The translations under genes and the position numbers were made by a program. The notes below the pieces were generated by a model. The model saw nothing but the letters and a program-made list of their open reading frames with translations, had not been told where the DNA came from and did no database searches. This document shows, piece by piece, positions 54,692-63,582 of a stretch of 64,000 nucleotides of DNA (positions are counted from its first letter, which is position 1; the number at the start of each line of letters is the position of its first letter). The stretch comes from Calidifontibacillus oryziterrae (GTDB lineage Bacteria; Bacillota; Bacilli; Bacillales; Bacillaceae_J), in the NCBI RefSeq assembly GCF_000331575.1, contig NZ_ANOK01000003.1, positions 552,365 through 616,364 of the forward strand. The letters are read 5' to 3'.

Positions 54692-54898
54692 TTAAGCTAT
54701 AAATGAAATAATTCCTATAACTGTGAAGACTGTTAAATGAATAATACGGACTCCTTCTCCTTTTGCTGTATTAAGCTTTTTTCTAACATCTTTCCAGCCA
54801 AAATAATACGCTAACACGATAAGAAATAAAATCTCTTAAGGTTTACTTGCTGGAAAATAGTATGTTAAATAAAATCCAATAATGATCAATGGTGTCAT
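54692..54898 (-). pseudogene. decayed membrane protein gene with in-frame stop
   Basis: The frame reads MTPLIIIGFYLTYYFPASKP, then TAA (54836-54838), then EILFLIVLAYYFGWKDVRKK, then 25 further residues ending in GIISFIA. The part beyond the stop is still clearly coding-like (membrane helices and a charged loop). Further stops lie upstream, so only the C-terminal part of an older membrane protein remains. Confidence 0.65.
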
Positions 54899-55007
54899 GA
54901 TAAAGTATTACAGCTTGTTACTCAATTTAGTCCCTTTTTCTTAGCTAATATCGTATCGAAAAAATTCTTTGATTTTGTAAAGCAAATCCGTTCTTTACAA
55001 CTAGAAT

Positions 55008-55439
55008 TTATTCACGCTCTATATGTAATAAGTCTCTTTGATGTTCGTTTTGAATCGAGTAGCCGGTTTGAATAATATTATCTTTATTACGAACAAAATA
55101 TTTGTACTGCACATCTGGTTCATTTTCAAATATGACACCTATGGAATATGGATTCATACTTTCATAACCGTCCTCACGATGTGGCACCGTCCAAATCTCC
55201 CAGGTCTCTTCTGGGTATTGTTGTTCTAATTGCAATTGTAAAAAGCCTACTTTTTTTTCAAGTTGTAAATCAATCCAATATGGACGTATCACGTAAAAGC
55301 TAATAAATGAAATGACATAAACAATAGCTAATCTCTGAATAACCATTCTCCATTTTCCTTTGAAAACGAACGAAATCAATAAAAAAACGAGTAATATTCC
55401 GCTAGCTATCATCAATTCTATTAGTTCAATAGGGTGCAA
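55008..55439 (-). CDS. two-helix membrane protein of unknown function
   Basis: The 143-residue product has helices at about residues 10-27 and 35-54, followed by a soluble domain with YPEETWEIWTVPHREDGYES. Not recognised. It starts with TTG after AAGGGGGG. Confidence 0.65.
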   Translation of the reverse strand: MHPIELIELMIASGILLVFLLISFVFKGKWRMVIQRLAIVYVISFISFYVIRPYWIDLQLEKKVGFLQLQLEQQYPEETWEIWTVPHREDGYESMNPYSIGVIFENEPDVQYKYFVRNKDNIIQTGYSIQNEHQRDLLHIERE

Positions 55440-55780
55440 TGAATTCCCCCCTTTTTAGATGATATTCGTCAGATCAAATTTACAATAAAGCCGCACTTCT
55501 AATTTGCAATAAGGCCGTACTTCAAAACATTAAAACTATTATTCTGAAAAAATCCACGTATTGTAGTATATCAATATTGGCAACTTAGTCCTTATCATCA
55601 TCAAAAACTTGATCTATCCTTCACTTAAAAAGTGATAGTACTCCAACTAGTACTTCCTGAAGGTGCTGATGCTGAATTCATGAATATTTTAAATGATGTT
55701 ATTAAAGAATAAGACAAAGCATTAAACGATTATTGAATATATAATGGATAAGAAAATGCTCCTGTTCGCTTTATAAAATT
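55440..55780. other. stretch with a possible gene remnant
   Basis: TTTACAATAAAGCCGCACTTC is nearly repeated as TTTGCAATAAGGCCGTACTTC (55480-55527). On the plus strand 55632-55712 an open segment ends in LVLPEGADAEFMNILNDVIK, which looks like the C-terminal end of a lost gene. No other feature. Confidence 0.4.
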
Positions 55781-56173
55781 CTACTGATTTTTAAACTTGC
55801 TTTGAACTTTAACAAGTACGTACTTTTTACTCCACATTTGTGTAGTAACAACTAATCGTTCTCCATCTTTTTCAAAAAATAGTCCAGCACCATCTTTTCC
55901 TTTAAATTCCCAACCCTTTGTGCCAATCATTTGTTTAATGTTTTCATCTGCTATTGAAATGCCCCCATTTTGAGTTCTTGTGATATACCAAATCGTATCA
56001 TCTTCTACTGAAATTTCTACTAACTGGCTATCTGTTTCTTCCAGCTTTTCAATTACTTCTTTTGCTGTTAAATTTTCTATTGGAAGTGGCGGATGGTATG
56101 ATTGTATTACAAAAATGAATAAAGCAAAAATAACAATTACAATAACTATTGAAATGAACCCAACCTTTTTCAA
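55781..56173 (-). CDS. membrane-anchored protein of unknown function
   Basis: The 130-residue product has one N-terminal helix (residues 5-23) and a small domain (EVIEKLEETDSQLVEISVED, TIWYITRTQNGGISIADENI, WSKKYVLVKVQSKFK). Not recognised. The gene starts with TTG after GAGGGGGC. Confidence 0.65.
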   Translation of the reverse strand: MKKVGFISIVIVIVIFALFIFVIQSYHPPLPIENLTAKEVIEKLEETDSQLVEISVEDDTIWYITRTQNGGISIADENIKQMIGTKGWEFKGKDGAGLFFEKDGERLVVTTQMWSKKYVLVKVQSKFKNQ

Positions 56174-56371
56174 TTAACTGCCCCCTCTGTTTCAAATCTA
56201 GATATTATAGCACGATCCATACAATACAAAAAATGCTCCGTCACTTCACTAAGAAATACCATTCTCCTTATTGAACAATCGCCCCTGTTCCTTTAAGTGC
56301 ATGCTTCACAATCTTTAATATATAAAAACGAAATACACACAACTATAAAACCATAATTCTGTAATTAGAAT

Positions 56372-56707
56372 TTAGATGCCAAAATGAATTATATATTTTT
56401 TCGTCTCTTTTGCTTGAATAACCAGTTCGATTAAAGTGTTATATTCTTGCTTATTTTGAGAAGACAAAATACTTATAAGTGCTTCCATTGATTTAGGCGG
56501 TATAAGGGTTATACCACAATAGGCAAGTCCTTTTCCTTCTACTCGGAGGTTATGCCAATAGCAATCTATTCCTTGCAAATCCATCATGACTGGTTCTATG
56601 AAGTCGTCATCAACCATAATGCAATTGTATTTTTGTGGTTCATATGTATCGTAACTTTCATTAGACAAGGGTTCATTTTGCATTATGCCAAACTCATGCT
56701 TTGCCAA
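56372..56707 (-). CDS. small protein of unknown function
   Basis: The 111-residue product (CIMVDDDFIEPVMMDLQGID, WHNLRVEGKGLAYCGITLIP) is not recognised. It has no signal or helix for the membrane. The TTG follows GGAGGTG. It resembles short cytoplasmic proteins, sometimes immunity-like, but there is no direct evidence. Confidence 0.65.
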   Translation of the reverse strand: MAKHEFGIMQNEPLSNESYDTYEPQKYNCIMVDDDFIEPVMMDLQGIDCYWHNLRVEGKGLAYCGITLIPPKSMEALISILSSQNKQEYNTLIELVIQAKETKKYIIHFGI

Positions 56708-57496
56708 TATCGCTACACCTCCATTTTGGAAATTATAAATAAATTCATTTTACTGTATGAATTCTACTTGAACAAACTTGCTTTGTTAGTGAAAAAGCGA
56801 CTGCTCCTCTTGAACAATCGCACCCGTTAGTGAAATAAGAAACTTACTTTATTATCCATTTATTTGAATTTCTTACAGTTATCAATATACAATGCAACAT
56901 AACCGCAATTCGGACAAACTGACGCTTTTGGTTTTTCAGACATCTTGTTGAACAGTCCTTTACGCTTTTAAAATATTTTTATTCCATACATAACGCCTTC
57001 AACATTAACGCCACAATCTTTAACCATTTCATTCTGACATTGGTTGCATTTCAACTTTAAAACCACCTTTAAGATTTTTAATACATTTATATTGAGATAT
57101 TGACTACATTATTAATTTCCCCTTTTTTATAAACTACTTATCTCCAAGATTGCCATGGAAGTAAAACAGCGAATGCATATTTTGTAATCGCACCCGTTAC
57201 TTTAAGTTTTCAAAGCCTTATTTCACCCCTACTTTGACAAATTTGTACTCATATTTTTTCATTACAGCTACCTCCCATTATATGTATAATTCTACTAATG
57301 TGCATTAATTCTCTAATCTTGTTTATACTTTATATTCCGGGAAATTAATGCAAGTAATTATATTTTCAGTAAAATGCAAATTCCTCTATGACTTCTTATT
57401 GAAGAAACCTGCTCCGTTACTTCAATAAGAAAAATATTGTGTTATCATAATTCCGTTCTATAATTTCTACCCATAAAAGAAAATGAAGTGAAGATT
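56708..57496. other. stretch with a decayed zinc-ribbon gene and hairpin repeats
   Basis: Apart from the zinc-ribbon remnant there are copies of CAATCGCACCCGTTA (56816) and TAATCGCACCCGTTAC (57186), and AACCTGCTCCGTTACTTCAA at 57407, which belong to the hairpin family noted from 54.6 to 63.5 kb. No intact gene was seen. Confidence 0.6.
56860..57054 (-). pseudogene. zinc-ribbon protein gene with in-frame stop
   Basis: TTG after AAAGGTGG opens a frame with CNQCQNEMVKDCGVNVEG, then VMYGIKIF, TAA (56968-56970), KRKGLFNKMSEKPKASVCPN and CGYVALYIDN. Both CxxC pairs of the small Bacillus nucleic-acid-binding zinc-ribbon family are present, separated by the stop. A single base change (for example AAA to TAA) would account for it. 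Confidence 0.75.
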
Positions 57497-57726
57497 TCAA
57501 TTCAAAAGTGTTAGCACGCTGAAAAAGTGCATGATGCTACCGGCAATGACGAAAAGGTGCCAAACAGCATGGTGATACTTGAATCCTCGCCAAATATAGA
57601 AAACAGCCCCAAATGTATATAACAATCCACCGATAATTAAATACGTTACCCCACTAAGCTGCATGGCTTCTGTTAATGGCTCCCAAGCAAAAACAATTAA
57701 CCAGCCCATTAACACGTATAACACTG
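57497..57726 (-). pseudogene. duplicated 3' end of the hemolysin III gene
   Basis: This segment is nearly identical (three differences over about 229 bases) to the last third of the trhA gene at 60384-60612. It encodes the final 75 residues of a PAQR protein and has no start or N-terminal helices. The break is sharp at the end of CGTATAACAC. It is a partial gene copy and unlikely to function. Confidence 0.9.
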
Positions 57727-57994
57727 TTTCTTCCCCTAGCTGAATTTATTTTACCAAACCAGATAAATTATTTGGTACGAAGTTGGTAATTAAATAAAGA
57801 TGAATTGTTCAATCATTTATTAGTGCACAATAGGCTCTTGTTCAACTCCTGACCGTAGATTGCAAGTGAAACAATAGTGGTCGTCTATTGATCATTAAGC
57901 AACATAGCTTTCACTCTTTGTTTCTGCAAACGTCGTAAAAAGATGATAGTATTGATTATATCTATTCATTTACTCCAAAGGAAGGTTTATCCAA

Positions 57995-58804
57995 ATGATA
58001 TATTTAAAAAGCTTTAAACTTTCTTCCCATACCGTCAACAATCCAAATGCATATCCATACAATGTGTTCAGAAATATAGCAGGAGAAGTGTTTGTCTTTA
58101 CTACCATTACAGTTTTGTATGGTAACAATGGTTCTGGCAAATCTACGCTGTTGAATTTAATGGCAAACAAACTGGATATTACAGGGGCTGAAGGATTTAC
58201 TAATCAACGTGAAAACAATTACCCATTAGACTACATGATGGCCTGTTCCTATAGCCTTGGTGAAAATAAGAGTGATGGTGAGTCAGATCAAATACCACAT
58301 AATAGTGTATACATCAAAAGTGAAGATATTTTATATGAGATCAAGAAGATTCAACAAGAAGCAATTCTTAAGGAGGGCTACTTGTATCAACAATCAAAAT
58401 TAGGATATACGAAGGAGCAACTGGAAAAGTTGAACCATTCTTCGCAAATGCACAAACAAATTGAAATTATGAAGTTTGCAAATGAGAAGTATTCGAACGG
58501 AGAGACATCTATCCAGATATTTGATGAGTATCTTGTCCCAAATGGATTATATCTGCTCGATGAACCTGAAACATCTCTTTCACCTGCAAACCAAATTCAG
58601 TTGGCGACAGAAATCAATAAACTGGCAAGATTTTTTAACTGCCAGTTTATTATCGCGACACATTCGCCATTTATGCTAGGAACACTAGACGCTAATATTT
58701 ATAATCTTGATGCTCCTCTTTTGAGAACATATAAATGGACTGAGCTTGAAAATGTAAAATTTTTCTACGACTTTTTCAAAGAACGTAAGAATGAATTTGA
58801 ATAA
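57995..58804 (+). CDS. stand-alone AAA/ABC-type ATPase
   Basis: The 269-residue ATPase has Walker A GNNGSGKST (43-51), signature YSNGETS (166-172), Walker B LYLLDEPETSLSP (185-197) and the switch histidine in IIATHSPFML (219-228). The insert between Walker A and signature is short and helical. It resembles AAA-type ATPases of the RecF/SMC clan that act alone or with a nuclease (as in OLD or Septu-like pairs), but no nuclease gene is next to it. There are no transmembrane partners. AAGGAAGG precedes the ATG. Confidence 0.85.
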   Translation: MIYLKSFKLSSHTVNNPNAYPYNVFRNIAGEVFVFTTITVLYGNNGSGKSTLLNLMANKLDITGAEGFTNQRENNYPLDYMMACSYSLGENKSDGESDQIPHNSVYIKSEDILYEIKKIQQEAILKEGYLYQQSKLGYTKEQLEKLNHSSQMHKQIEIMKFANEKYSNGETSIQIFDEYLVPNGLYLLDEPETSLSPANQIQLATEINKLARFFNCQFIIATHSPFMLGTLDANIYNLDAPLLRTYKWTELENVKFFYDFFKERKNEFE

Positions 58805-58966
58805 TATCTTTTTTATCCATATTAAAACAGGTAGAGTATAAAAGGGGGCGTTACCAAATCAAGCTAGAATAACATGTTAACAAGTCAGACCTATTGCGAA
58901 AGTCAGTTGTTTGTTGCTATAGTAATATAGGTAAAATTTAAGAATATATGTATTTGGAGGCTAACA

Positions 58967-59371
58967 ATGAGGAAACTACTTATAATTTTATTAACATTAT
59001 TTATTTTGGCTTTGACTGCTTGTGGTCAAAAAGAACAAAGAACAATTGAACTCCAGCCCTACACATTAGCTGAGTTATCAAAAATTGATCTAACTAAGAT
59101 CAGTAAAATTACAATAAATAGTAATGAAACTGGAGAAAAGAAAACTATAACTGACAAGACAGTTATAAAAACTTGGGTAGAGAATATGAATGTTGCCTAT
59201 TTTATACCAGATGTAGTTCAAGAAAAAAATACAACTGATTGGACTTACGATTTAACGCTTTATGAAGGAAATAAAAAAGTCTTTCATTTTTTACCGAACT
59301 ACATCGATGATATTTACTTTAAGCCAGATGAAAAAGTAATGAAAAGTATTGAGGATTTATATAATTCATAG
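58967..59371 (+). CDS. small lipoprotein
   Basis: The 134-residue product has a lipobox (FILALTAC, Cys19) and a small domain with DLTKISKITINSNETGEKKT and DWTYDLTLYEGNKKVFHFLP. It resembles a family of Bacillus lipoproteins of unknown role. TTGGAGGC precedes the ATG. Confidence 0.78.
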   Translation: MRKLLIILLTLFILALTACGQKEQRTIELQPYTLAELSKIDLTKISKITINSNETGEKKTITDKTVIKTWVENMNVAYFIPDVVQEKNTTDWTYDLTLYEGNKKVFHFLPNYIDDIYFKPDEKVMKSIEDLYNS

Positions 59372-59402
59372 TGCTTTGCTAGCCATGCACTCAACACATT
59401 AT

Positions 59403-59450
59403 AAAAACGCTTATTTTCCAAGTTTTTAACTTAGGAATAGGTGTTTTTTT
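59403..59450 (+). terminator. terminator after the lipoprotein gene
   Basis: AAGTT/AACTT around three T residues continues outward as TATTTTCC/GGAATA and AAC/GTT with mismatches, followed by seven T residues. Confidence 0.75.
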
Positions 59451-59533
59451 CGCTTTCCCCCATCCTTCACTTCATAGTCGTTGCAATTTTTCATTCCGCT
59501 ATAAATATACTTGTTCAGGAAGGAATCGACCCT

Positions 59534-60124
59534 TTAATGGGACAATTGCTTTGAATATTTTTTTTGCAGCCATAAAAATAAATTCGTAAGAAATCGTGAA
59601 ATCAAAAATGCAGTAACATAGACAATTAACAGATGAAAATAGTTTGCCTTTCCGTACAATTTCAAAACACCTATGGCTTCCATACTGGGCTTAAATATGA
59701 ATGCAAAAAAGCAAGCAGTTAGAAAAGAATAAAGATAATAATTTTTATTGTGGTTTAACGTCCATTGGTACACCATCATAAAAATTACAGGTACGATACT
59801 TGAATCCAATACCAAGCCTGGTAATCCAGGGATTAATGGAAAAGGGAAGTTCCAAAAACCCATATTCCTGCCATACATATCTAAATATCCAATCGTCATA
59901 TGGATGCTATATCCATAAAATCCAATTAAAAAAATCTTTTCTTTATCAATTTTGATGAGAACAAACGCTAAAGATGCTATAAATAATAAAACCATTAACC
60001 AAAATTCAAATGCAGTATAGATTGACCATTCAAGCCAATACTCAGTTAACGCTCGATAACCATCTCTAATGGTCTTGACAATTTTATCAAATTGTTCTAC
60101 ACGATTATGTTCCAACGCAATCAT
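59534..60124 (-). CDS. CBO0543-family membrane protein
   Basis: The 196-residue protein has five helices and the family stretches GFWNFPFPLIPGLPGLVLDS, VPVIFMMVYQWTLNHNKNYY and FLTNLFLWLQKKY. The function of the family is unknown. The start ATG has only a weak binding site. Confidence 0.85.
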   Translation of the reverse strand: MIALEHNRVEQFDKIVKTIRDGYRALTEYWLEWSIYTAFEFWLMVLLFIASLAFVLIKIDKEKIFLIGFYGYSIHMTIGYLDMYGRNMGFWNFPFPLIPGLPGLVLDSSIVPVIFMMVYQWTLNHNKNYYLYSFLTACFFAFIFKPSMEAIGVLKLYGKANYFHLLIVYVTAFLISRFLTNLFLWLQKKYSKQLSH

Positions 60125-60383
60125 CCTTAAATATTTCTTAAGGCTTGTTAATGAATAGGATAGTTATGTAGGGGGTATTCATTGATTCAGCCTTTATAGA
60201 AATATTTTGCGTTTTTATGGAAAATATATGTATCCTTGTAATATGAACACCTTTTCAAATATAAAAAATTATTTCTCCTTTTCATCCCCTAGCTGCTATT
60301 TATTCGTCCGAAAGATCCTGTTTAATATCAACCACTTGGTTATAATTCTGTTCCATGATTATTACTCTTAATATGTAAAATAA

Positions 60384-61025
60384 TTAATTCAAAAGTGTTA
60401 GCACACTGAAAAAGTGCATGATGCTACCGGCAATGACGAAAAGGTGCCATACAGCATGGTGATACTTGAATCCTCGCCAAATATAGAAAACAGCCCCAAA
60501 TGTATATAACAATCCACCGATAATTAAATACGTTACCCCACTAGGCTGCATGGCTTCTGTTAATGGCTCCCAAGCAAAAACAATTAACCAGCCCATTAAC
60601 ACGTATAACACAGTTGATGTGAACAAAAATTTCTTAACATAAAAGGATTTAAAGACCGTTCCACCAATTGCAATGCCCCAGACGATTCCGAAAATAGTCC
60701 ATCCAACCCATCCTTTTACGGCAACAAACATGAAAGGTGTGTAAGTGCCGGCGATGAAAAAATAGATCGAACAATGGTCAAAGATTTCAAATAGGTTTTT
60801 AATTCTGCTGCCTTCAGGAAAAGCGTGCAATAGTGTCGATGATGTATACATGAGAAGCATAGTCGCTCCAAATATTGTGAAGCTAACGATATGCCAAGCG
60901 CTTCCGTACAAAGAAGAAAATACAATTAATATTACTAGTGCTGCAATGCTAAGAAGAACCCCAATTCCATGAGTAATAGAATTTGCAATTTCTTCGCCTT
61001 TGTTAAAAATGTGTGTGTTAGCCAT
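60384..61025 (-). CDS. trhA: hemolysin III / PAQR-family membrane protein
   Basis: This 213-residue seven-helix protein has the PAQR motifs: EEIANSITHGIGVLLSIAAL (E and H of the first motif), DHCSIYFFIAGTYTPFMFVA and HAVWHLFVIAGSIMHFFSVL. TrhA/YqfA proteins tune membrane lipid balance; the hemolysin name is historical. AGGAGCGAG precedes the ATG. Its 3' end has been copied to 57497. Confidence 0.92.
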   Translation of the reverse strand: MANTHIFNKGEEIANSITHGIGVLLSIAALVILIVFSSLYGSAWHIVSFTIFGATMLLMYTSSTLLHAFPEGSRIKNLFEIFDHCSIYFFIAGTYTPFMFVAVKGWVGWTIFGIVWGIAIGGTVFKSFYVKKFLFTSTVLYVLMGWLIVFAWEPLTEAMQPSGVTYLIIGGLLYTFGAVFYIWRGFKYHHAVWHLFVIAGSIMHFFSVLTLLN

Positions 61026-61047
61026 TAAATCTCGCTCCTATTGGATT

Positions 61048-61284
61048 CTATTGAGAGAACATATCATGTAATATACTGGTACTAAGCCCGTTTTCCACCA
61101 TGGACATAATGGCATAGTCATCCCATGTTGTAAAGTGAACTTGAGGTGAAATATGGTGCTTCTCAAAAATTTCAGAGATTTCTGCTTTCGCACCCTTTTC
61201 CAATAGCATAAACGGATTGTTCAATAATTCTTTGATTGGAAACTTATCACAATGCTCAAGCGGATGATCTTTATCAGCATTCAT
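61048..61284 (-). pseudogene. LysR regulator C-terminal fragment
   Basis: The frame encodes part of a LysR substrate-binding domain (MNADKDHPLEHCDKFPIKEL, then ISEIFEKHHISPQVHFTTWD, YAIMSMVENGLSTSIL). The HTH half is missing, and upstream DNA is out of frame. The C-terminal end diverges from the family after SIL. It is a remnant without DNA-binding ability. Confidence 0.8.
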
Positions 61285-61383
61285 GAAAGCATAACAGGAC
61301 TTGAAAATTCCGTGTGCCAGTTAAATTTAAAACCAGAACTAAACCTGGTACACCTATATTTTATAACATATTTTTACCCCCAC

Positions 61384-61920
61384 TTATTTACTAATAACAA
61401 AATTAGAAATTTTTACTTCTTCCCATTCGACTCCATGGGGAGAAATATTAGAATATAAAGTTATTAACTCATTTTCTTCTATAACAGCTTTTAACAGCGG
61501 GAAATTCATTTCTTGTGGTTGTAAGTATTCATCATACAATTGTTGATAGTGTTTATCGCCACTTTCCTTTGCAGCTTTAATATATCCAACTGTATCCGGG
61601 TCTTTATCATAATTTTTATGTATCAACTTATATGAAAAAGTAGCTTCAACCTTTCCATTCACAACTTCTTCCGTATAATCTGATAATTGAAAATCTAATA
61701 ACTCATAGTATGGAGAAAAAACATTTTTACATTCTTCTTCCATATATGCGCTTATTTTTTCATAGTTCACATCATCAGTTGATCCTTTGGTATCAACGGC
61801 AATTTCATTATCATTGATTATATTATTAGCTTCTTTTTGCGCTGTGGTAGTTGCATCATTGCATGCAGTGACCACAAATACTACAAGCATTGTTATTAAG
61901 ATTAATAGAATTTTTTTCAT
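61384..61920 (-). CDS. lipoprotein of unknown function
   Basis: The 178-residue product has a lipobox (MLVVFVVTAC) and a domain with ISAYMEEECKNVFSPYYELL and VVNGKVEATFSYKLIHKNYD, resembling small Bacillus lipoproteins. The ATG at 61920 follows GGGTGG. Confidence 0.78.
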   Translation of the reverse strand: MKKILLILITMLVVFVVTACNDATTTAQKEANNIINDNEIAVDTKGSTDDVNYEKISAYMEEECKNVFSPYYELLDFQLSDYTEEVVNGKVEATFSYKLIHKNYDKDPDTVGYIKAAKESGDKHYQQLYDEYLQPQEMNFPLLKAVIEENELITLYSNISPHGVEWEEVKISNFVISK

Positions 61921-62265
61921 GTTATTTGCCACCCTATTTATAATAAGATTCCTAAAATATAGAACAAAGGATATCATTACCCCGATACTAGTTTTGCTAG
62001 TAACTTGTCGAATTTCTTTGAGCTGATTATTTCGTGTGTAATGAATTCACCGTTATATCACCCCCGCCATAATTATACAATCATCATGTCAGAATCCCTT
62101 TAGAAATCTTTACTTTTTCCTCCACTGACCTGCTCGTTAGAATAAAAGCGACTGAGGTATGTCCTCAGCAATCATTTCCCTTATAATCATTCCTTTTCCT
62201 CCTATTACCTTGACATTTTCATGGACTACATTGTAATACTAACTTACCCTGTTCGTACTAGCTCG

Positions 62266-62437
62266 CTATTTTAAAACAATCGTATGTATTTTTTCATCTT
62301 GGCATATTTGCTTTAACATTTGTTTTGCTCTATAAATACGGGTTTTTACAGTTGATAATTTTATATTTAGTACGCTCGATTTCTTTTAACGACCGATTTT
62401 TAAAGTAATATAGAGTGATTACATCTTCATATTTTTT
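62266..62437 (-). pseudogene. frameshifted region 4 of an ECF sigma factor
   Basis: One frame reads KYEDVITLYYFKNRSLKEIE, and the next frame continues VLNIKLSTVKTRIYRAKQML and ends in a stop at 62266. Together they match sigma region 4 with its helix-turn-helix (SLKEIA-x-VL-x-STVKTRIYRAK). A missing base lies between them. The region 2 part is absent. Confidence 0.7.
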
Positions 62438-62587
62438 GTATTATCATAACATACAACCTTATTGCAATGAATTCTGCGGATACGATCAATACAATGATTT
62501 TTTGCCACTCTTTAAATCCAAGTGTTTAAAGAACAGTCCACATCCGAAATACAAATTATAATTCTTAAAGTACCCGGTCGTTGAACA

Positions 62588-62623
62588 AAAACAGCGTTAC
62601 TTCATATTGAGTAACGCTGTTTT
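62588..62623 (-). terminator. terminator after the methyltransferase gene
   Basis: AAAACAGCGTTAC (62588-62600) pairs perfectly with GTAACGCTGTTTT (62611-62623), and on the minus strand TTTTTGTTC follows. Confidence 0.9.
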
Positions 62624-62646
62624 AATATAAACCATTAATTCATAAT

Positions 62647-63351
62647 CTATTTGTCAATTTTCAGATAGTGGGTTGCTGATGGAAGAAATCGAAATTTAGT
62701 TTCGTTAATTTTTGCACTAACGTCATTTGTATTTAATGAATCTATTAGTTTGTCTAAGTGTGGGTAAATTTCATCTTTAAAACCAACTAAAGGGTATATC
62801 AATATTAATCCGCCCTTTTTTGTAATCCTCACCATTTCATTAATTGCATCTAAATGAAATTTAAAATCAAATTGCTCTTGATATAAGAATAAAAAGTGAT
62901 TACAAAAAACTAATGAAAACGTATTATTATCAAAGGGTAAATTAGGCAATGTTGCTGGGATATATTTTTCTTTATGTTTGTCTTTTCTATAATTATCAAT
63001 AAATTGATTTAAAGAACGATTTCTAATTTCATCATGATGTTTTAGGCTTTTATAATTGTTCCATATAAAAAGATTTTCATTTTGGGATAACTTTTGAGAA
63101 GCTATATTAATTTCCTTTTTTCCAAGATCATAAATTTCTTCGCTTGTAAGTTTGTATAAAGGATCAACCGCAATAGCTTCATATTCCATTTGATTTAGTT
63201 CAGCAATAAATGAAGATGCTCCAGATGCAATATCAAGAATTTTACCTTTACTAAACAAATCCTCTTTAAACATAAACATTTCTTTATACTCTTGGTAAGA
63301 GCGACATGTCATCGCAACTCCCGATTGAGTATACAACTCAGTTTTACTCAT
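62647..63351 (-). CDS. class I SAM-dependent methyltransferase
   Basis: The 234-residue enzyme has motif I KILDIASGASSFIAELNQ, EAIAVDPLY (acidic loop), LPFDNNTFSLVFCNHFLFLY (motif II area) and INEMVRITKKGGLILIYPLV (motif III). The GASS rather than GxGxG loop is a common variant. The substrate is unknown. GGAGAG and GAGG lie upstream of the ATG. Confidence 0.88.
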   Translation of the reverse strand: MSKTELYTQSGVAMTCRSYQEYKEMFMFKEDLFSKGKILDIASGASSFIAELNQMEYEAIAVDPLYKLTSEEIYDLGKKEINIASQKLSQNENLFIWNNYKSLKHHDEIRNRSLNQFIDNYRKDKHKEKYIPATLPNLPFDNNTFSLVFCNHFLFLYQEQFDFKFHLDAINEMVRITKKGGLILIYPLVGFKDEIYPHLDKLIDSLNTNDVSAKINETKFRFLPSATHYLKIDK

Positions 63352-63504
63352 TCCTCAACTCTCCATTTCTCAACTAAACTAATCTCAACTAATATGTTAT
63401 TATAGGAAAAAACTGTATATTATTCAAGTTCTTTTTTGCTAACTTGCTTCGTTAGCAATAACGATTTTCATACTTTAATTAAATGTCAATCGCTCTTTCA
63501 CTAT

Positions 63505-63582
63505 AGGTGGTAAACTCGTAGCCCAAGAAGTAAAAAAACAAGTTAAAGGAACGAATTGAAGCATTAAAAGAGAAAGACATAA
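63505..63582 (+). pseudogene. possible small gene remnant
   Basis: GGKLVAQEVKKQ in one frame and KLKERIEALKEKDII in the next look like a broken helical C-terminus, shifted by one base. It abuts the GNAT gene end. Low support. Confidence 0.25.

Larger units (their letters stand above)
61978..62646. other. stretch with a sigma-factor remnant and terminator
   Basis: Apart from the sigma remnant (62266-62437) and the terminator (62588-62623) nothing coding is seen. CTGCTCGTTAGAATAAAAGC near 62128 belongs to the local hairpin repeat family. Confidence 0.6.
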
